A DNA stretch of 46,814 nt, taken from assembly GCA_947624225.1 (NCBI GenBank), contig CANQJF010000015.1:1-46814 (forward strand). The letters run 5' to 3'. Source of the DNA: an uncultured Clostridia bacterium (GTDB taxonomy: Bacteria > Bacillota > Clostridia > Christensenellales > Borkfalkiaceae). This document shows positions 7,186 through 15,589 of this stretch, in pieces. The stretch's first letter is position 1. The number at the start of each line of letters is the position of its first letter. The translations under genes and the position numbers were made by a program. The notes under the pieces are model-generated. The model saw only the letters and a program-made list of their open reading frames with translations, did no database searches and was not told the origin of the DNA.

Positions 7186-8038
7186 TGGTATACATTCCTC
7201 CCGCGCCACAGGGAAGCGCGATCCCCTCCGACGTCGGGAGCCCCACTTCATAGGCGTCGATGTGTCCCTTACGCCCTTTGAGTGCGAGCGTGAGGATATT
7301 TGCGAGCACGGTGGGCTGCAAGCCCGTCGTATAGCTGTTGATGAGAAAGAAGAGCGGGTCGGGCGAGAGCAACTGCGCGCACATCTCGGCGAAAGGATAC
7401 AGCTCCGTCTCCAATTTCCACATCTCCCCTCCCGGGCCGCGGCCGTATGAGGGGGGGTCCATGACGATGCCGTCATAGCGGTTGCCCCGCCTGAGTTCTC
7501 GCATGACGAACTTTTTGCAGTCGTCCACGATGTAGCGGATGCCCGTGCCGATGCCCGAGAGCCGCGCGTTTTCGCCCGCACGCTCCACCATGCCCTTGGC
7601 CGCATCCACATGCACGACCTCGGCGCCCGCCTTGGCGAGGGCCACCGTCGCGCCGCCCGTATAGGCAAAGAGATTGAGCACTTTTACGGGCCGCCCCGCC
7701 CCTTTCACGAGCGCGCACATCCTGTCCCAATTGACGGCCTGTTCGGGAAAGAGCCCCGTGTGCTTAAATCCCATGGGTTTTATTTTAAAGGTGAGGTCCC
7801 GGTAGGAGACGTTCCAGCTCTCGGGCATGGGTCTTAAATATTCCCAGCTGCCGCCCCCTTTCTCGCTGCGGTGGTAGACGGCGGAGAGCTCTCGGAATGC
7901 GCGGAGGTCCTGCTGCGCCGGCCAAATGACCTGCGGGTCGGGCCGGAGAAGCACCACGTCTTTCCACCGTTCGAGCTTGTAGCCGTCGCCCGTCGCGAGC
8001 ACCTCGAAGTCCTTCCATTCTTTGGCAAGACAAATCAT
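7178..8038 (-). CDS. Class I SAM-dependent rRNA methyltransferase (RlmI/COG1092-like)
   Basis: The 286-residue protein is a Rossmann-fold methyltransferase. VLNLFAYTGGATVALAKAGA is the SAM-binding motif I, HVDAAKGMVE is motif II, and IVMDPPSYGRG is the catalytic DPPS motif of m5C/RlmI-type RNA methyltransferases. It lacks the N-terminal PUA domain of full-length RlmI (about 390 residues) and belongs to the shorter form starting EWKDFEVL..GDGYKLERW. The ATG at 8038 fits that alignment. A perfect promoter ends only six bases before this ATG and there is no Shine-Dalgarno sequence, so the message is probably leaderless. It is translationally coupled to the RluA-type gene. Confidence 0.88.
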   Translation of the reverse strand: MICLAKEWKDFEVLATGDGYKLERWKDVVLLRPDPQVIWPAQQDLRAFRELSAVYHRSEKGGGSWEYLRPMPESWNVSYRDLTFKIKPMGFKHTGLFPEQAVNWDRMCALVKGAGRPVKVLNLFAYTGGATVALAKAGAEVVHVDAAKGMVERAGENARLSGIGTGIRYIVDDCKKFVMRELRRGNRYDGIVMDPPSYGRGPGGEMWKLETELYPFAEMCAQLLSPDPLFFLINSYTTGLQPTVLANILTLALKGRKGHIDAYEVGLPTSEGIALPCGAGGMYTND

Positions 8039-8044
8039 GTGTCT

Positions 8045-8073
8045 ATTATAATAGTTAGCGCGCGTTTTGTAAA
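8045..8073 (-). promoter_or_regulatory. Promoter giving a leaderless message
   Basis: On the minus strand TTTACA (8068-8073), 17-bp spacer, TATAAT (8045-8050), then AGACAC and the ATG. Transcription would start at or next to the A of the start codon. Confidence 0.8.
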
Positions 8074-8113
8074 GCAAAAATCATGCCGTAAAGCAAAAAA
8101 CACGCCTTGCGCG

Positions 8114-8137
8114 AAAAAAGGGGCGGTCTCCCGCCCC
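8114..8137 (-). terminator. Terminator of rubrerythrin
   Basis: On the minus strand GGGGCGG-GAGA-CCGCCCC is followed by TTTTTT, 16 bp after the rubrerythrin stop. Confidence 0.9.
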
Positions 8138-8152
8138 CTGTGCTGCAACCAA

Positions 8153-8692
8153 TCAATAATTTTCGGCGTGCACTTCGAAGAAACTCTGCGGATGCGCGCA
8201 CACCGGGCACAGTTCGGGCGCTTTCGTGCCCACCATGATATGGCCGCAATTGCGGCATTCCCACACCTTGACCTCGCTCTTTTCAAAGACTTCCGCCGCT
8301 TCGAGGTTGTGGAGCAGGGCGCGGTAGCGCTCCTCATGCGTCTTTTCGATGGCGGCGACCATGCGGAACTTCTTGGCGAGTTCGGGGAAGCCCTCCTCGT
8401 CGGCCGTCTTGGCAAAGCCCTCATACATGTCCGTCCACTCGTAATTCTCGCCCTCGGCGGCAGCTTTGAGGTTGGCCGCGGTGTCTCCGATCCCTTTGAG
8501 TTCTTTCAGCCACAGCTTGGCGTGTTCTTTCTCGTTGTCCGCCGTCTTTAAAAAGATGGCCGCCATCTGCTCGAAGCCCTCTTTCTTGGCCACGGAAGCA
8601 AAATAGGTGTACTTGTTGCGCGCCTGCGATTCGCCCGCAAAGGCCGCTTCGAGATTTTTCTCTGTCTGCGTTCCCGCATACTTGTTGCTCAT
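8153..8692 (-). CDS. rbr: Rubrerythrin
   Basis: The 179-residue protein reduces hydrogen peroxide in anaerobes with electrons from rubredoxin-like carriers. The N-terminal four-helix ferritin-like domain carries the di-iron ligands ([32 protein letters not shown]). The C-terminal rubredoxin domain has its four cysteines in CRNCG and CPVCA. Length and order are those of classical rubrerythrin. AGGAGG lies 8 bases upstream of the ATG. A -10 box TATAAT is present at 8734-8739 on the minus strand with no good -35, and the leader contains the palindrome GGGGATATCCCC (8710-8721). It is monocistronic. Confidence 0.96.
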   Translation of the reverse strand: MSNKYAGTQTEKNLEAAFAGESQARNKYTYFASVAKKEGFEQMAAIFLKTADNEKEHAKLWLKELKGIGDTAANLKAAAEGENYEWTDMYEGFAKTADEEGFPELAKKFRMVAAIEKTHEERYRALLHNLEAAEVFEKSEVKVWECRNCGHIMVGTKAPELCPVCAHPQSFFEVHAENY

Positions 8693-8709
8693 GATCGGAT
8701 CCTCCTACG

Positions 8710-8739
8710 TCGGGGATATCCCCCTTGATGCCATCATTA
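8710..8739 (-). promoter_or_regulatory. Rubrerythrin -10 box and leader palindrome
   Basis: TATAAT (8734-8739) has no recognisable -35 at 17 bp, suggesting activator dependence or another sigma factor. The palindrome GGGGATATCCCC at 8710-8721 lies in the leader five bases before AGGAGG. Confidence 0.45.
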
Positions 8740-8798
8740 TATCACATATTTTCCCGACGGCATGCGGGATTAAAAAAGATTGAATGCAAGATGGTTTT

Positions 8799-8888
8799 CT
8801 CGACTTCCCCTTTGGGGACAGCAAGGGCTCAACGTGCTTGGTCGACACCCCACCCCCTTGGGGAGTCCCCCTCCCATGGAGGGGGCAA
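8799..8888. repeat. Repeat island 2
   Basis: A 90-bp mosaic: CTTCCCCTTTGGGGA, then GACAGCAAGGGCTCAACGTG, then CCCCCTTGGGGAGTCCCCC and CCCCCTCCCATGGAGGGGG. The last two modules recur together at 27838-27878 and parts recur at 3222-3275 and 28286-28312. It sits between the rubrerythrin promoter and the RNase P RNA 3' end. Confidence 0.85.
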
Positions 8889-8901
8889 CAGAATCGTACG
8901 A

Positions 8902-8932
8902 CAAATGCCCACCGCGTGCGGTGGGCATTTGT
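8902..8932 (-). terminator. 3' hairpin of RNase P RNA
   Basis: CAAATGCCCACCGC and GCGGTGGGCATTTG form a 14-bp stem four bases after the RNase P RNA. The following bases (TCGTACG) are not a U-run, so it may act as an RNA end-protector or an atypical terminator. Confidence 0.55.
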
Positions 8933-8935
8933 CAT

Positions 8936-9297
8936 CTGAGCGGACCTGTAAGCCGGGTTCTGTCGAGCGCGATCATTTATCTAGGCCCACGCGTCGCCGC
9001 GGGGCTCGAGCGTTATTCACAGACTTCCGCGGACGGGCAGCCCATGTGCGGAAGCCCCAAACTTGCATCGGACGGAGTTTACATGGCACGGCATGTTACC
9101 ACGCCGTCGGTGAGCTCTTACCTCCCCTTTCCACCCTTACTCCCCGGGGGCAATGCCTGTTCCCGAAGAGCGGTCTATTTCTGTTGCACTGGTCTTGAAG
9201 TCGCCTTCACCTGACGTTATCAGGCGCCCTGCCCTGTGATGCCCGGACTTTCCTCATCGCAAATTGCTTTGCGCCGCGACCGCGCAGTCCGCTCAGA
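8936..9297 (-). ncRNA. rnpB: RNase P RNA, bacterial type A
   Basis: This is the catalytic RNA that removes the 5' leader from precursor tRNAs. On the minus strand the terminal helix P1 pairs GAGCGGACTG at the 5' end with CAGGTCCGCTC at the 3' end. The universal segments GATGAGGAAAGTCCGGGC (near the 5' end) and ACAGAACCCGGCTTACAG (near the 3' end) form the conserved P4 core, and GTAAGGGTGGAAAGG and TAGATAAATGAT lie between. Length is about 360 nt. It has its own consensus promoter at 9306-9334. Exact ends are estimated from P1. Confidence 0.95.
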
Positions 9298-9305
9298 TCT
9301 CTTCG

Positions 9306-9334
9306 ATTATACCACACCGCTTCCCTTTTTGCAA
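9306..9334 (-). promoter_or_regulatory. Promoter of RNase P RNA
   Basis: On the minus strand TTGCAA (9329-9334), 17-bp spacer, TATAAT (9306-9311). Expected start near 9299 agrees with the RNA 5' end. Confidence 0.8.
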
Positions 9335-9398
9335 CCTTTTTGCACGTTCGCTTTTGCGGTTGCGTTGGAATTCTCGCCGAGAAATTTTAAAAAAGGTC

Positions 9399-9426
9399 TT
9401 GTTTTTTATAAAAAACATGCTAAAAT
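9399..9426 (+). promoter_or_regulatory. Promoter of pyruvate kinase
   Basis: TTGTTT (9399-9404), 16-bp spacer, TAAAAT (9421-9426), 30 bp before the start codon, in an AT-rich stretch. Confidence 0.6.
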
Positions 9427-9456
9427 AGAAGTGAAATTTTCAGAGGGGGAATTATC

Positions 9457-10869
9457 ATGAAAAAGACAAAGATCGTCTGCACGCTCGGGCCCGCTTCCGA
9501 GACAGAGGAGATCATCTCCGCCATGGCCGACGCCGGCATGAACGTGGCGCGCATCAACTTCTCGCACGGCACCCATGAGGACCACGCCAAAAAGATCGCC
9601 ATCATCAAGGCGGTGCGCGAAAAGAAGAATATCCCGCTGCCCATCCTGCTGGATACCAAGGGGCCGGAGTTCCGCATCAAGACGTTTCGGGACGGAAAGA
9701 TCTTTTTGAAAGAGGGCGACACCTTTGCTTTCACCACCGAGGAGATCGAGGGCGACCAGACGCGCGTCTCCGTCTCCTATAAAAACATCTGTGCGGAGAT
9801 GAACCCCGGCGACAAAATTTTGCTCAACAACGGGCTCATGGTCTTTGAAGTCGTCGAGGTGAAAAAGCCCGACGTCATCTGCAAGGTCGTCATCGGCGGA
9901 GAGCTCTCCAACCGCAAATCCATGTTCTTCCCCGAGAAGCAGCTCGACCTCGTCTATCTCTCGGAACAGGACAAATCCGACCTGCTCTTCGGCATCGAAC
10001 ACGGTGTGGACTTTGTCGCCTGCTCCTTTGTCTCCAAAGCGCAAGACATCCTCGACGTGCGCCAATTCTTGAAAGAACACGGCAGCACGGACATCGACCT
10101 CATCGCAAAGATAGAAAACCGCGCGGGCGTGAACAACCTCGACGAGATCCTCAAAGTCTCCGACGGCATCATGATCGGCCGCGGGGATATGGGCGTGGAG
10201 ATCCCCTATGAGGAACTGCCCGACATTCAGAAACACATCATCACGGCCTGCCGTAAAGCGGGCAAGCGGTGCATCACGGCAACGGAGATGCTGGAAAGCA
10301 TGATCCACCAGCCCCGCCCCACCCGTGCCGAGATCTCCGACGTCGCCAATGCCGTTTACGACGGTTCGAGCGCCATCATGCTCTCGGGCGAGACGGCGGC
10401 CGGGGAATACCCGGTGCAGGCGGTCGCCGCCATGGCGCGCATTGCAATGCAGGCCGAGACCAAGACGGAATACATCCAATATGTCGAGGACAAGGAATAC
10501 CTCATCCGCGGGCTCTCCGACGCCCTCTCCCACTCCGCCTGCCTCCTTGCCCATGACGTCCACGCAAAGGCCATCGTCGTCTGCACCAGAACGGGCGGCA
10601 CGGCGAAAATGGTCTCCCGCTTCCGCCCCAACATCGACATCATCGGCATGACGACGGATGAGAAGAGTTACAGAAAACTCGCCCTCTCGTGGGGCGTGCT
10701 CCCCGTCCGCAGTGAGGAATACTTCTCCGTCGACGTCCTGTTCCACTTTGCCAAGCGCGCCGCTATGGAGAGCGGGCTGGTCCAAAAGGGCGACGTCATC
10801 GTCATCACGGGCGGTACGCCCAACGGCAAGAGCGGCAACTCCTCCCTCATCAACCTCGAAAGCATCTGA
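9457..10869 (+). CDS. pyk: Pyruvate kinase
   Basis: The 470-residue enzyme makes pyruvate and ATP from phosphoenolpyruvate and ADP, the last step of glycolysis. MNVARINFSHGTHEDH near residue 30 holds nucleotide and potassium contacts. DTKGPEFRIKT follows. IDLIAKIENRAGVNNLDEIL contains the catalytic lysine and metal-binding glutamate, and IMIGRGDMGVEIPYEELP the metal-binding aspartate. The C-terminal allosteric domain is present, but the extra PEP-utiliser-like domain that lengthens Bacillus pyruvate kinase to about 585 residues is absent. AGAGGGGGA lies seven bases before the ATG. It is monocistronic between its own promoter and terminator. Confidence 0.97.
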   Translation: MKKTKIVCTLGPASETEEIISAMADAGMNVARINFSHGTHEDHAKKIAIIKAVREKKNIPLPILLDTKGPEFRIKTFRDGKIFLKEGDTFAFTTEEIEGDQTRVSVSYKNICAEMNPGDKILLNNGLMVFEVVEVKKPDVICKVVIGGELSNRKSMFFPEKQLDLVYLSEQDKSDLLFGIEHGVDFVACSFVSKAQDILDVRQFLKEHGSTDIDLIAKIENRAGVNNLDEILKVSDGIMIGRGDMGVEIPYEELPDIQKHIITACRKAGKRCITATEMLESMIHQPRPTRAEISDVANAVYDGSSAIMLSGETAAGEYPVQAVAAMARIAMQAETKTEYIQYVEDKEYLIRGLSDALSHSACLLAHDVHAKAIVVCTRTGGTAKMVSRFRPNIDIIGMTTDEKSYRKLALSWGVLPVRSEEYFSVDVLFHFAKRAAMESGLVQKGDVIVITGGTPNGKSGNSSLINLESI

Positions 10870-10884
10870 TCTCGCCCGTCAAAT

Positions 10885-10923
10885 CGCATCGTTAAGACGC
10901 ATGATTAAGACACATTGTTAAGA
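10885..10923 (+). repeat. Three-unit 13-bp tandem repeat after pyk
   Basis: Units CGCATCGTTAAGA, CGCATGATTAAGA and CACATTGTTAAGA follow each other exactly between the pyk stop codon and its terminator. Confidence 0.9.
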
Positions 10924-10959
10924 GGCCGCCCGCGGCATGCCGCGGGCGGCCTGTTTTTT
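10924..10959 (+). terminator. Terminator of pyruvate kinase
   Basis: GGCCGCCCGCGG-CATG-CCGCGGGCGGCC followed by TGTTTTTT. The 12-bp GC stem is very stable. On the minus strand no U-run follows, so it mainly serves pyk, though the convergent regulator gene also ends here. Confidence 0.92.
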
Positions 10960-10980
10960 CTCGCTTTTCACCAAGCTCTC

Positions 10981-11700
10981 TCAGGAGACCTCCCGTAAGA
11001 GGCGGTCCAGTGCGAGGCCCAGCGCCTCCACCGCAAAGAACTCGGCCATGCGGTCTTTCTCCGGGCAGGCCGCGAGCGCGAGGTCGCAGCGCAGCCGCTC
11101 TTCCCCCGCAACCGAGACGGTGCGCATCCCGCGCGCCCGCGCCAACGCCAAATCGTGCTCGGCGTGCACATCCGCCCCGAAGAGAAGCAGCACGTCGGGG
11201 ATCCCGCGCGACGCGAGAAACAGCTCACAGAGCGCCCCGTCCCGCTCGCAAAAGGAGGCGACGCCAAGCGCAAGAAGCCGCTCGTGCATTGCCATTGCCG
11301 CACAAAACGAGGCACCCATGCCCAAACAGCACACCGTGCGCGCCTGTTTTATGAGGTTTGCCGCCGCCTCGATCTCCCCGTCTTGAAAGCGGGCGGCACA
11401 CACGCGTGCCCGCTCCTCGAAGCGCTCGGAGAGTGCGGCAAGACGGCCCTCCGGTTCCGCCGTAAGGCTCTCCGCCGCGAGCGCCATGCGGAAGTCACGG
11501 TATCCCTCGAAGCCCAACGCACGGCAAAAGCGCAACACCGTTGCATCGGCAATGTCCAGCTCCCGCGCGATCTCGGTGATGGAGCACCGCAAGAGCTTCT
11601 TCGCGTCCGCGCGCTCGAAAAAATCAAGGAGCCGCCGCTGGCTCTTGGTGGTTTTCTCTGCCCGCATCCGTTGCATCCGCTGCGTAAGTCTTTCCCCCAT
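10981..11700 (-). CDS. RpiR/MurR-family transcriptional regulator
   Basis: The 239-residue regulator has an N-terminal RpiR helix-turn-helix (about residues 15-80; CSITEIARELDIADATVLRF is the recognition region). A C-terminal SIS domain (about 110-235; LIKQARTVCCLGMGASFCAA) binds phosphosugars. Such proteins control sugar-phosphate or amino-sugar pathways; the ligand cannot be read from sequence. The ATG at 11700 is chosen because GGGGGAAAAGAGG precedes it. It is transcribed divergently from a small XRE regulator, and its promoter spacer holds a perfect palindrome. No sugar operon is adjacent. The pyruvate kinase gene is convergent. Confidence 0.85.
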   Translation of the reverse strand: MGERLTQRMQRMRAEKTTKSQRRLLDFFERADAKKLLRCSITEIARELDIADATVLRFCRALGFEGYRDFRMALAAESLTAEPEGRLAALSERFEERARVCAARFQDGEIEAAANLIKQARTVCCLGMGASFCAAMAMHERLLALGVASFCERDGALCELFLASRGIPDVLLLFGADVHAEHDLALARARGMRTVSVAGEERLRCDLALAACPEKDRMAEFFAVEALGLALDRLLREVS

Positions 11701-11724
11701 CCTCTTTTCCCCCTTGTTTTTATC

Positions 11725-11767
11725 ATTATAGTACGTTATTAACGTACTTGTCAAGTATTAGCGTACT
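11725..11767. promoter_or_regulatory. Divergent regulatory region with palindromic operator
   Basis: The minus-strand promoter of the RpiR gene is TTGACA, 18-bp spacer, TATAAT. The spacer is filled by the perfect palindrome AGTACGTTATTAACGTACT (11730-11748). A related element, AAGTACGCTAATA on the minus strand (11755-11767), repeats the left arm (AAGTACGTTAATA) 19 bp away and overlaps the promoter region of the divergent XRE gene. One bound protein could control both genes. Confidence 0.75.
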
Positions 11768-11774
11768 TTTTGCA

Positions 11775-11789
11775 TATAATTTTTTTGTG
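11775..11789 (+). promoter_or_regulatory. -10 box of a probably leaderless XRE gene
   Basis: TATAAT (11775-11780) is followed by six T bases and the GTG codon at 11787. No ribosome binding site exists. The -35 region is poor (CAAGTA at 17 bp). Confidence 0.6.
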
Positions 11790-11999
11790 GATACGATCAC
11801 CAAATTCCAAGCGCGATTCAACGATTGTCTCAAATACGGCAATAAGCGCCAAACCGAATTGGCCAAGGCCGTCGGGGTCTCCAAGCAGTGCATCTCCGAC
11901 TACAAGTCGGGCAGGAGCGTGCCGAGCATCGACACGCTCTACCTCCTGTGCAAGGCGCTTGACGTCTCGGCCGACTACCTTCTCGGGCTGACCGATTGA
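11787..11999 (+). CDS. Small XRE-family (Cro/CI-like) DNA-binding regulator
   Basis: The 70-residue protein is little more than one HTH_XRE domain: RQTELAKAVGVSKQCISDYKSG is the helix-turn-helix and VPSIDTLYLLCKALDVSADYLLGL the closing helices. No ligand or dimerisation extension follows. The GTG start at 11787 is inferred: the frame opens upstream with TTG inside the divergent operator, but that would place the -10 box within the gene. With GTG the message would be leaderless. It is divergent from the RpiR-type gene and probably binds the shared palindrome. Phage origin is possible, but nothing else phage-like is nearby. Confidence 0.75.
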   Translation: MDTITKFQARFNDCLKYGNKRQTELAKAVGVSKQCISDYKSGRSVPSIDTLYLLCKALDVSADYLLGLTD

Positions 12000-12101
12000 C
12001 CCGCACTTGCCGCCCCGAGAGGGCATGCGCCACCCAAATCCCGTGTGCGACAGGAGGTCATTCCGTACACGGCCGAAAACAATTCTGTGTGCAAAAACCG
12101 C

Positions 12102-12132
12102 AAAAAACAGCGCGGGGAGATTTTCCCCGCGC
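12102..12132 (-). terminator. Terminator of glutamate dehydrogenase
   Basis: On the minus strand GCGCGGGGA-AAATC-TCCCCGCGC is followed by TGTTTTTTG, 52 bp after the stop. On the plus strand the hairpin is followed by ATTTTG, so it may also serve the XRE gene. Confidence 0.88.
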
Positions 12133-12184
12133 ATTTTGCGTGTTCTGAAAGGTGCGAAGTTTTTCGGTGTGTTCAAACGCTTTC

Positions 12185-13552
<1,368 letters not shown>

Positions 13553-13581
13553 TTAAAATTTTGTGCAAAGAATGGGCCGTA

Positions 13582-14451
13582 TCATCTGTGTTTGCCCACA
13601 AAGAACACGGCGAACGTGCCCGCTCCCGAGTGTGTGCCGATGACCGGGCCGATGGGAGCGACGTAGATCGCATGCCCCCCGAAGCTCTTTTCGAGCAGTT
13701 TCTTTAAGAACTCCACGTCCTCCTCGCAATCGCCGTGGCTGATGAAGATGGGGTCGTTGGGTGCCATCACCGAGAGCTCCGTCATCTTATCGACGAGCGC
13801 GGAAATGGACTTCTTGCGCCCCATCGCCTTGCCGATCGCGATCAAATGTCCCTCGTCATCCACGTGCAAAACGGGCTTGATTTTGAGCATGGTACCCACG
13901 AATGCCGTCGTCGCGGAGACGCGCCCGCCCCGTTTCAAGTGATAGAGGTCCTCCACCGTGAAGTAGTGGCAGAGGGCGGGAACGAGGCCCTTGACATAGG
14001 CCGCCGTCTCCTCGATGCTTGCGCCGCTGTCTGCCTTTTTTACGGCATAATCGACGAGCAGCCCCTGCCCGAGCGAGGCACAGAGGGAATCCACCACGAT
14101 GAGCTTGCAGGCGGGATATTCCTCCGCGAGCTCCTTTGCCGCCGCCACATAGCTGTTATACGTGCCCGAGAGGCCGGAGGAAAAGGCGATCAGGAGCACA
14201 TCCTCCCCCGCCTTGACGTGCGGTTCGAGGTGCGCCCGCGCCTGTTGGGGCGTGGCCTGAAAAGTTTTCGGCATTGCGCCGCCGCGCAAACGCGCATAGA
14301 ATTCCTTGACGTCCATCATGGGGTTTTCATCCCCGCCATAGGAGACGCCGTCCATCGTAAACCCGAGGGAGATCTTTTCTACCGCATGCGCTTCATAGTA
14401 CTCGTCGGGAAGATCGCTCCCCGTGTCCGTCATTAAGATAAACTGCCGCAT
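13582..14451 (-). CDS. DegV-family fatty-acid-binding protein
   Basis: The 289-residue protein has the DegV/FakB fold. FakB-type members present a bound fatty acid to a kinase (FakA) for phospholipid synthesis; many others have unknown lipid partners. Visible blocks are MTDTGSDLPDEYYEAH at the start, SSGLSGTYNSYVAAAKEL (the conserved S-S-G-L-S-G-T lipid carboxylate site) and YLKRGGRVS-like HLKRGGRVSATTAFVGTMLKIKP. No fakA-like gene is next to it. The ATG at 14451 has GAAGGTG about nine bases upstream. A promoter lies at 14482-14510. Confidence 0.9.
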   Translation of the reverse strand: MRQFILMTDTGSDLPDEYYEAHAVEKISLGFTMDGVSYGGDENPMMDVKEFYARLRGGAMPKTFQATPQQARAHLEPHVKAGEDVLLIAFSSGLSGTYNSYVAAAKELAEEYPACKLIVVDSLCASLGQGLLVDYAVKKADSGASIEETAAYVKGLVPALCHYFTVEDLYHLKRGGRVSATTAFVGTMLKIKPVLHVDDEGHLIAIGKAMGRKKSISALVDKMTELSVMAPNDPIFISHGDCEEDVEFLKKLLEKSFGGHAIYVAPIGPVIGTHSGAGTFAVFFVGKHR

Positions 14452-14481
14452 AGTTAGTTCACCTTCTCTACTTTTTCCCAT

Positions 14482-14510
14482 ATTATACCACGATGACTGC
14501 AATTTGTCTA
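14482..14510 (-). promoter_or_regulatory. Promoter of degV
   Basis: On the minus strand TAGACA (14505-14510), 17-bp spacer, TATAAT (14482-14487). Confidence 0.7.
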
Positions 14511-14542
14511 CTGTTTTTGCGGGCCGCCCGCATTTTACGCGC

Positions 14543-14764
14543 TCAGCGGAGGGTGCGGAAATTTTTTACGCGGACGATCCTGCACACAAAGACGATCTCC
14601 ATCCCCTTTTTGCCCTCGCGCACGGCCAATTCATAGCCGCCGTCCGTCTCGAAATACTCCTCCGCGACCCGTTTGAAATCCGCGAGCGCGGCGCGGTGCG
14701 GGGCCTCCCCGATGATCTCCTTGTCGCGGTCGAGGATGTTTTTGAGCCGTTCCTTGGCTTTCAT
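14543..14764 (-). CDS. minE: MinE-like cell division topological specificity factor
   Basis: The 73-residue protein begins MKAKERLKNILDRDK, matching the MinE anti-MinCD segment (KERL..I...R). A predicted strand-helix-strand body ends in alternating hydrophobic residues (MEIVFVCRIVRVKNF), as in the MinE topological domain. MinE displaces MinD from the membrane and drives pole-to-pole or polar-zone positioning of the division inhibitor. Its ATG overlaps the minD stop as ATGA (14761-14764), the usual minD-minE junction. An in-frame ATG four codons upstream lies within minD and is rejected. Identification rests on position and pattern, since the sequence is diverged. Confidence 0.78.
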   Translation of the reverse strand: MKAKERLKNILDRDKEIIGEAPHRAALADFKRVAEEYFETDGGYELAVREGKKGMEIVFVCRIVRVKNFRTLR

Positions 14765-15492
14765 TTTCTCCCCCATGTGGCAAAGATCCCGCGGCGCTCC
14801 TGCTGCTTGGGGCAGGCCAAGGCGTCCGTCAGCACGCGAAAACAGCGGGAACGTTCGAGTGCGCTTCCCCCGGACAGGCGGTCGTCCTCATAGATGACCG
14901 CGCACAGCGGCAGGCGCAACGTGCGGGCGATCTCCTGCGGCGAGAGCACATCTTCCCGACGGGACAGCTCCCTCCGCGCCCTGTTGACGACGAGGGACAC
15001 GGGCAGGCGGTAGTTTTGCAGAACGCCGTTCAAGCGGTCGGCATCGCGCATGGCGGGGATGCTCGGCACGGTCACGAGCAGGGCCTCCTCTGCACAGGCA
15101 AGAGCGCGGTGCACGCCCTCCCCGATGCCCGCGGGGCAGTCGATCAAGAGAAAATCAAATTGGGGGGCAATGAGCTCCAAGATGAGTTTTACCGCCTGCG
15201 CGGAGATGTGCTGTTCGGGGATGCGGTTGCTGGAAAGAATGTAGAGCGCGGGATAGCGCGGGTGCTGCACGAGTGCCTGCCGGATGCGGCATTTCCCCTC
15301 GATTGCGTCGATGAGGTCGTAAGCGGCGAGCCCCTCCATGCCCAGGGTCACATCGGCATTGTTGAGGCCGAAATCAAAGTCGCAAACGACGGTGCGAAGT
15401 CCCCGCCGCGCAAGCTGGATGGCAAGATTGCAGCACACCGTCGTCTTGCCGACGCCACCCTTGCCCGATGTGATCACGATTTTCCTTGCCAT
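14761..15492 (-). CDS. minD: Septum site-determining ATPase MinD
   Basis: The 243-residue ParA/MinD ATPase recruits the division inhibitor to the membrane. The deviant Walker A is GKGGVGKTT (residues 10-18). CDFDFGLNNADVTLGME is switch I and LLIDCPAGIGEGVHRAL switch II. The C-terminus, QERRGIFATWGRK, is basic and amphipathic like the MinD membrane-targeting helix but shorter than the usual KGFLKRLFGG type. The ATG at 15492 has GGGAGGG four bases upstream. minE follows with an ATGA overlap. minC, commonly just upstream of minD, is absent; upstream lies only a repeat island. FlhG/ParA is a less likely alternative because of the minE-like partner. Confidence 0.85.
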   Translation of the reverse strand: MARKIVITSGKGGVGKTTVCCNLAIQLARRGLRTVVCDFDFGLNNADVTLGMEGLAAYDLIDAIEGKCRIRQALVQHPRYPALYILSSNRIPEQHISAQAVKLILELIAPQFDFLLIDCPAGIGEGVHRALACAEEALLVTVPSIPAMRDADRLNGVLQNYRLPVSLVVNRARRELSRREDVLSPQEIARTLRLPLCAVIYEDDRLSGGSALERSRCFRVLTDALACPKQQERRGIFATWGRK

Positions 15493-15508
15493 AGTCCCTC
15501 CCGCGCAC

Positions 15509-15537
15509 ATTTTATCACAGCGTTTATTTTATCACAG
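15509..15537 (-). promoter_or_regulatory. Duplicated -10-like element upstream of minD
   Basis: The 12-mer CTGTGATAAAAT occurs twice on the minus strand (15526-15537 and 15509-15520) with a 17-bp period. Each copy resembles an extended -10 box (TGTGATAAAAT). The nearer copy ends 17 bp before the minD start. Confidence 0.6.
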
Positions 15538-15589
15538 TGACCGCACGCCTTTACGGCAAGTTTTGTCGAAGAAGAGCACCTCTTGCCGG

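Noticed and set aside
8720-8745. PerR box near the rubrerythrin -10
   Set aside because: ATATAATGATGG matches only half of the TTATAATNATTATAA consensus; not enough to call.
8725-9214. Plus-strand open frames across RNase P RNA
   Set aside because: Spurious translations of the antisense of a structured RNA, a common misannotation.
14518-14534. TGCGGGCCGCCCGCA hairpin after minE as a terminator
   Set aside because: On the minus strand it is followed by AAAAAC, not a U-run; the T-rich side faces the wrong direction.
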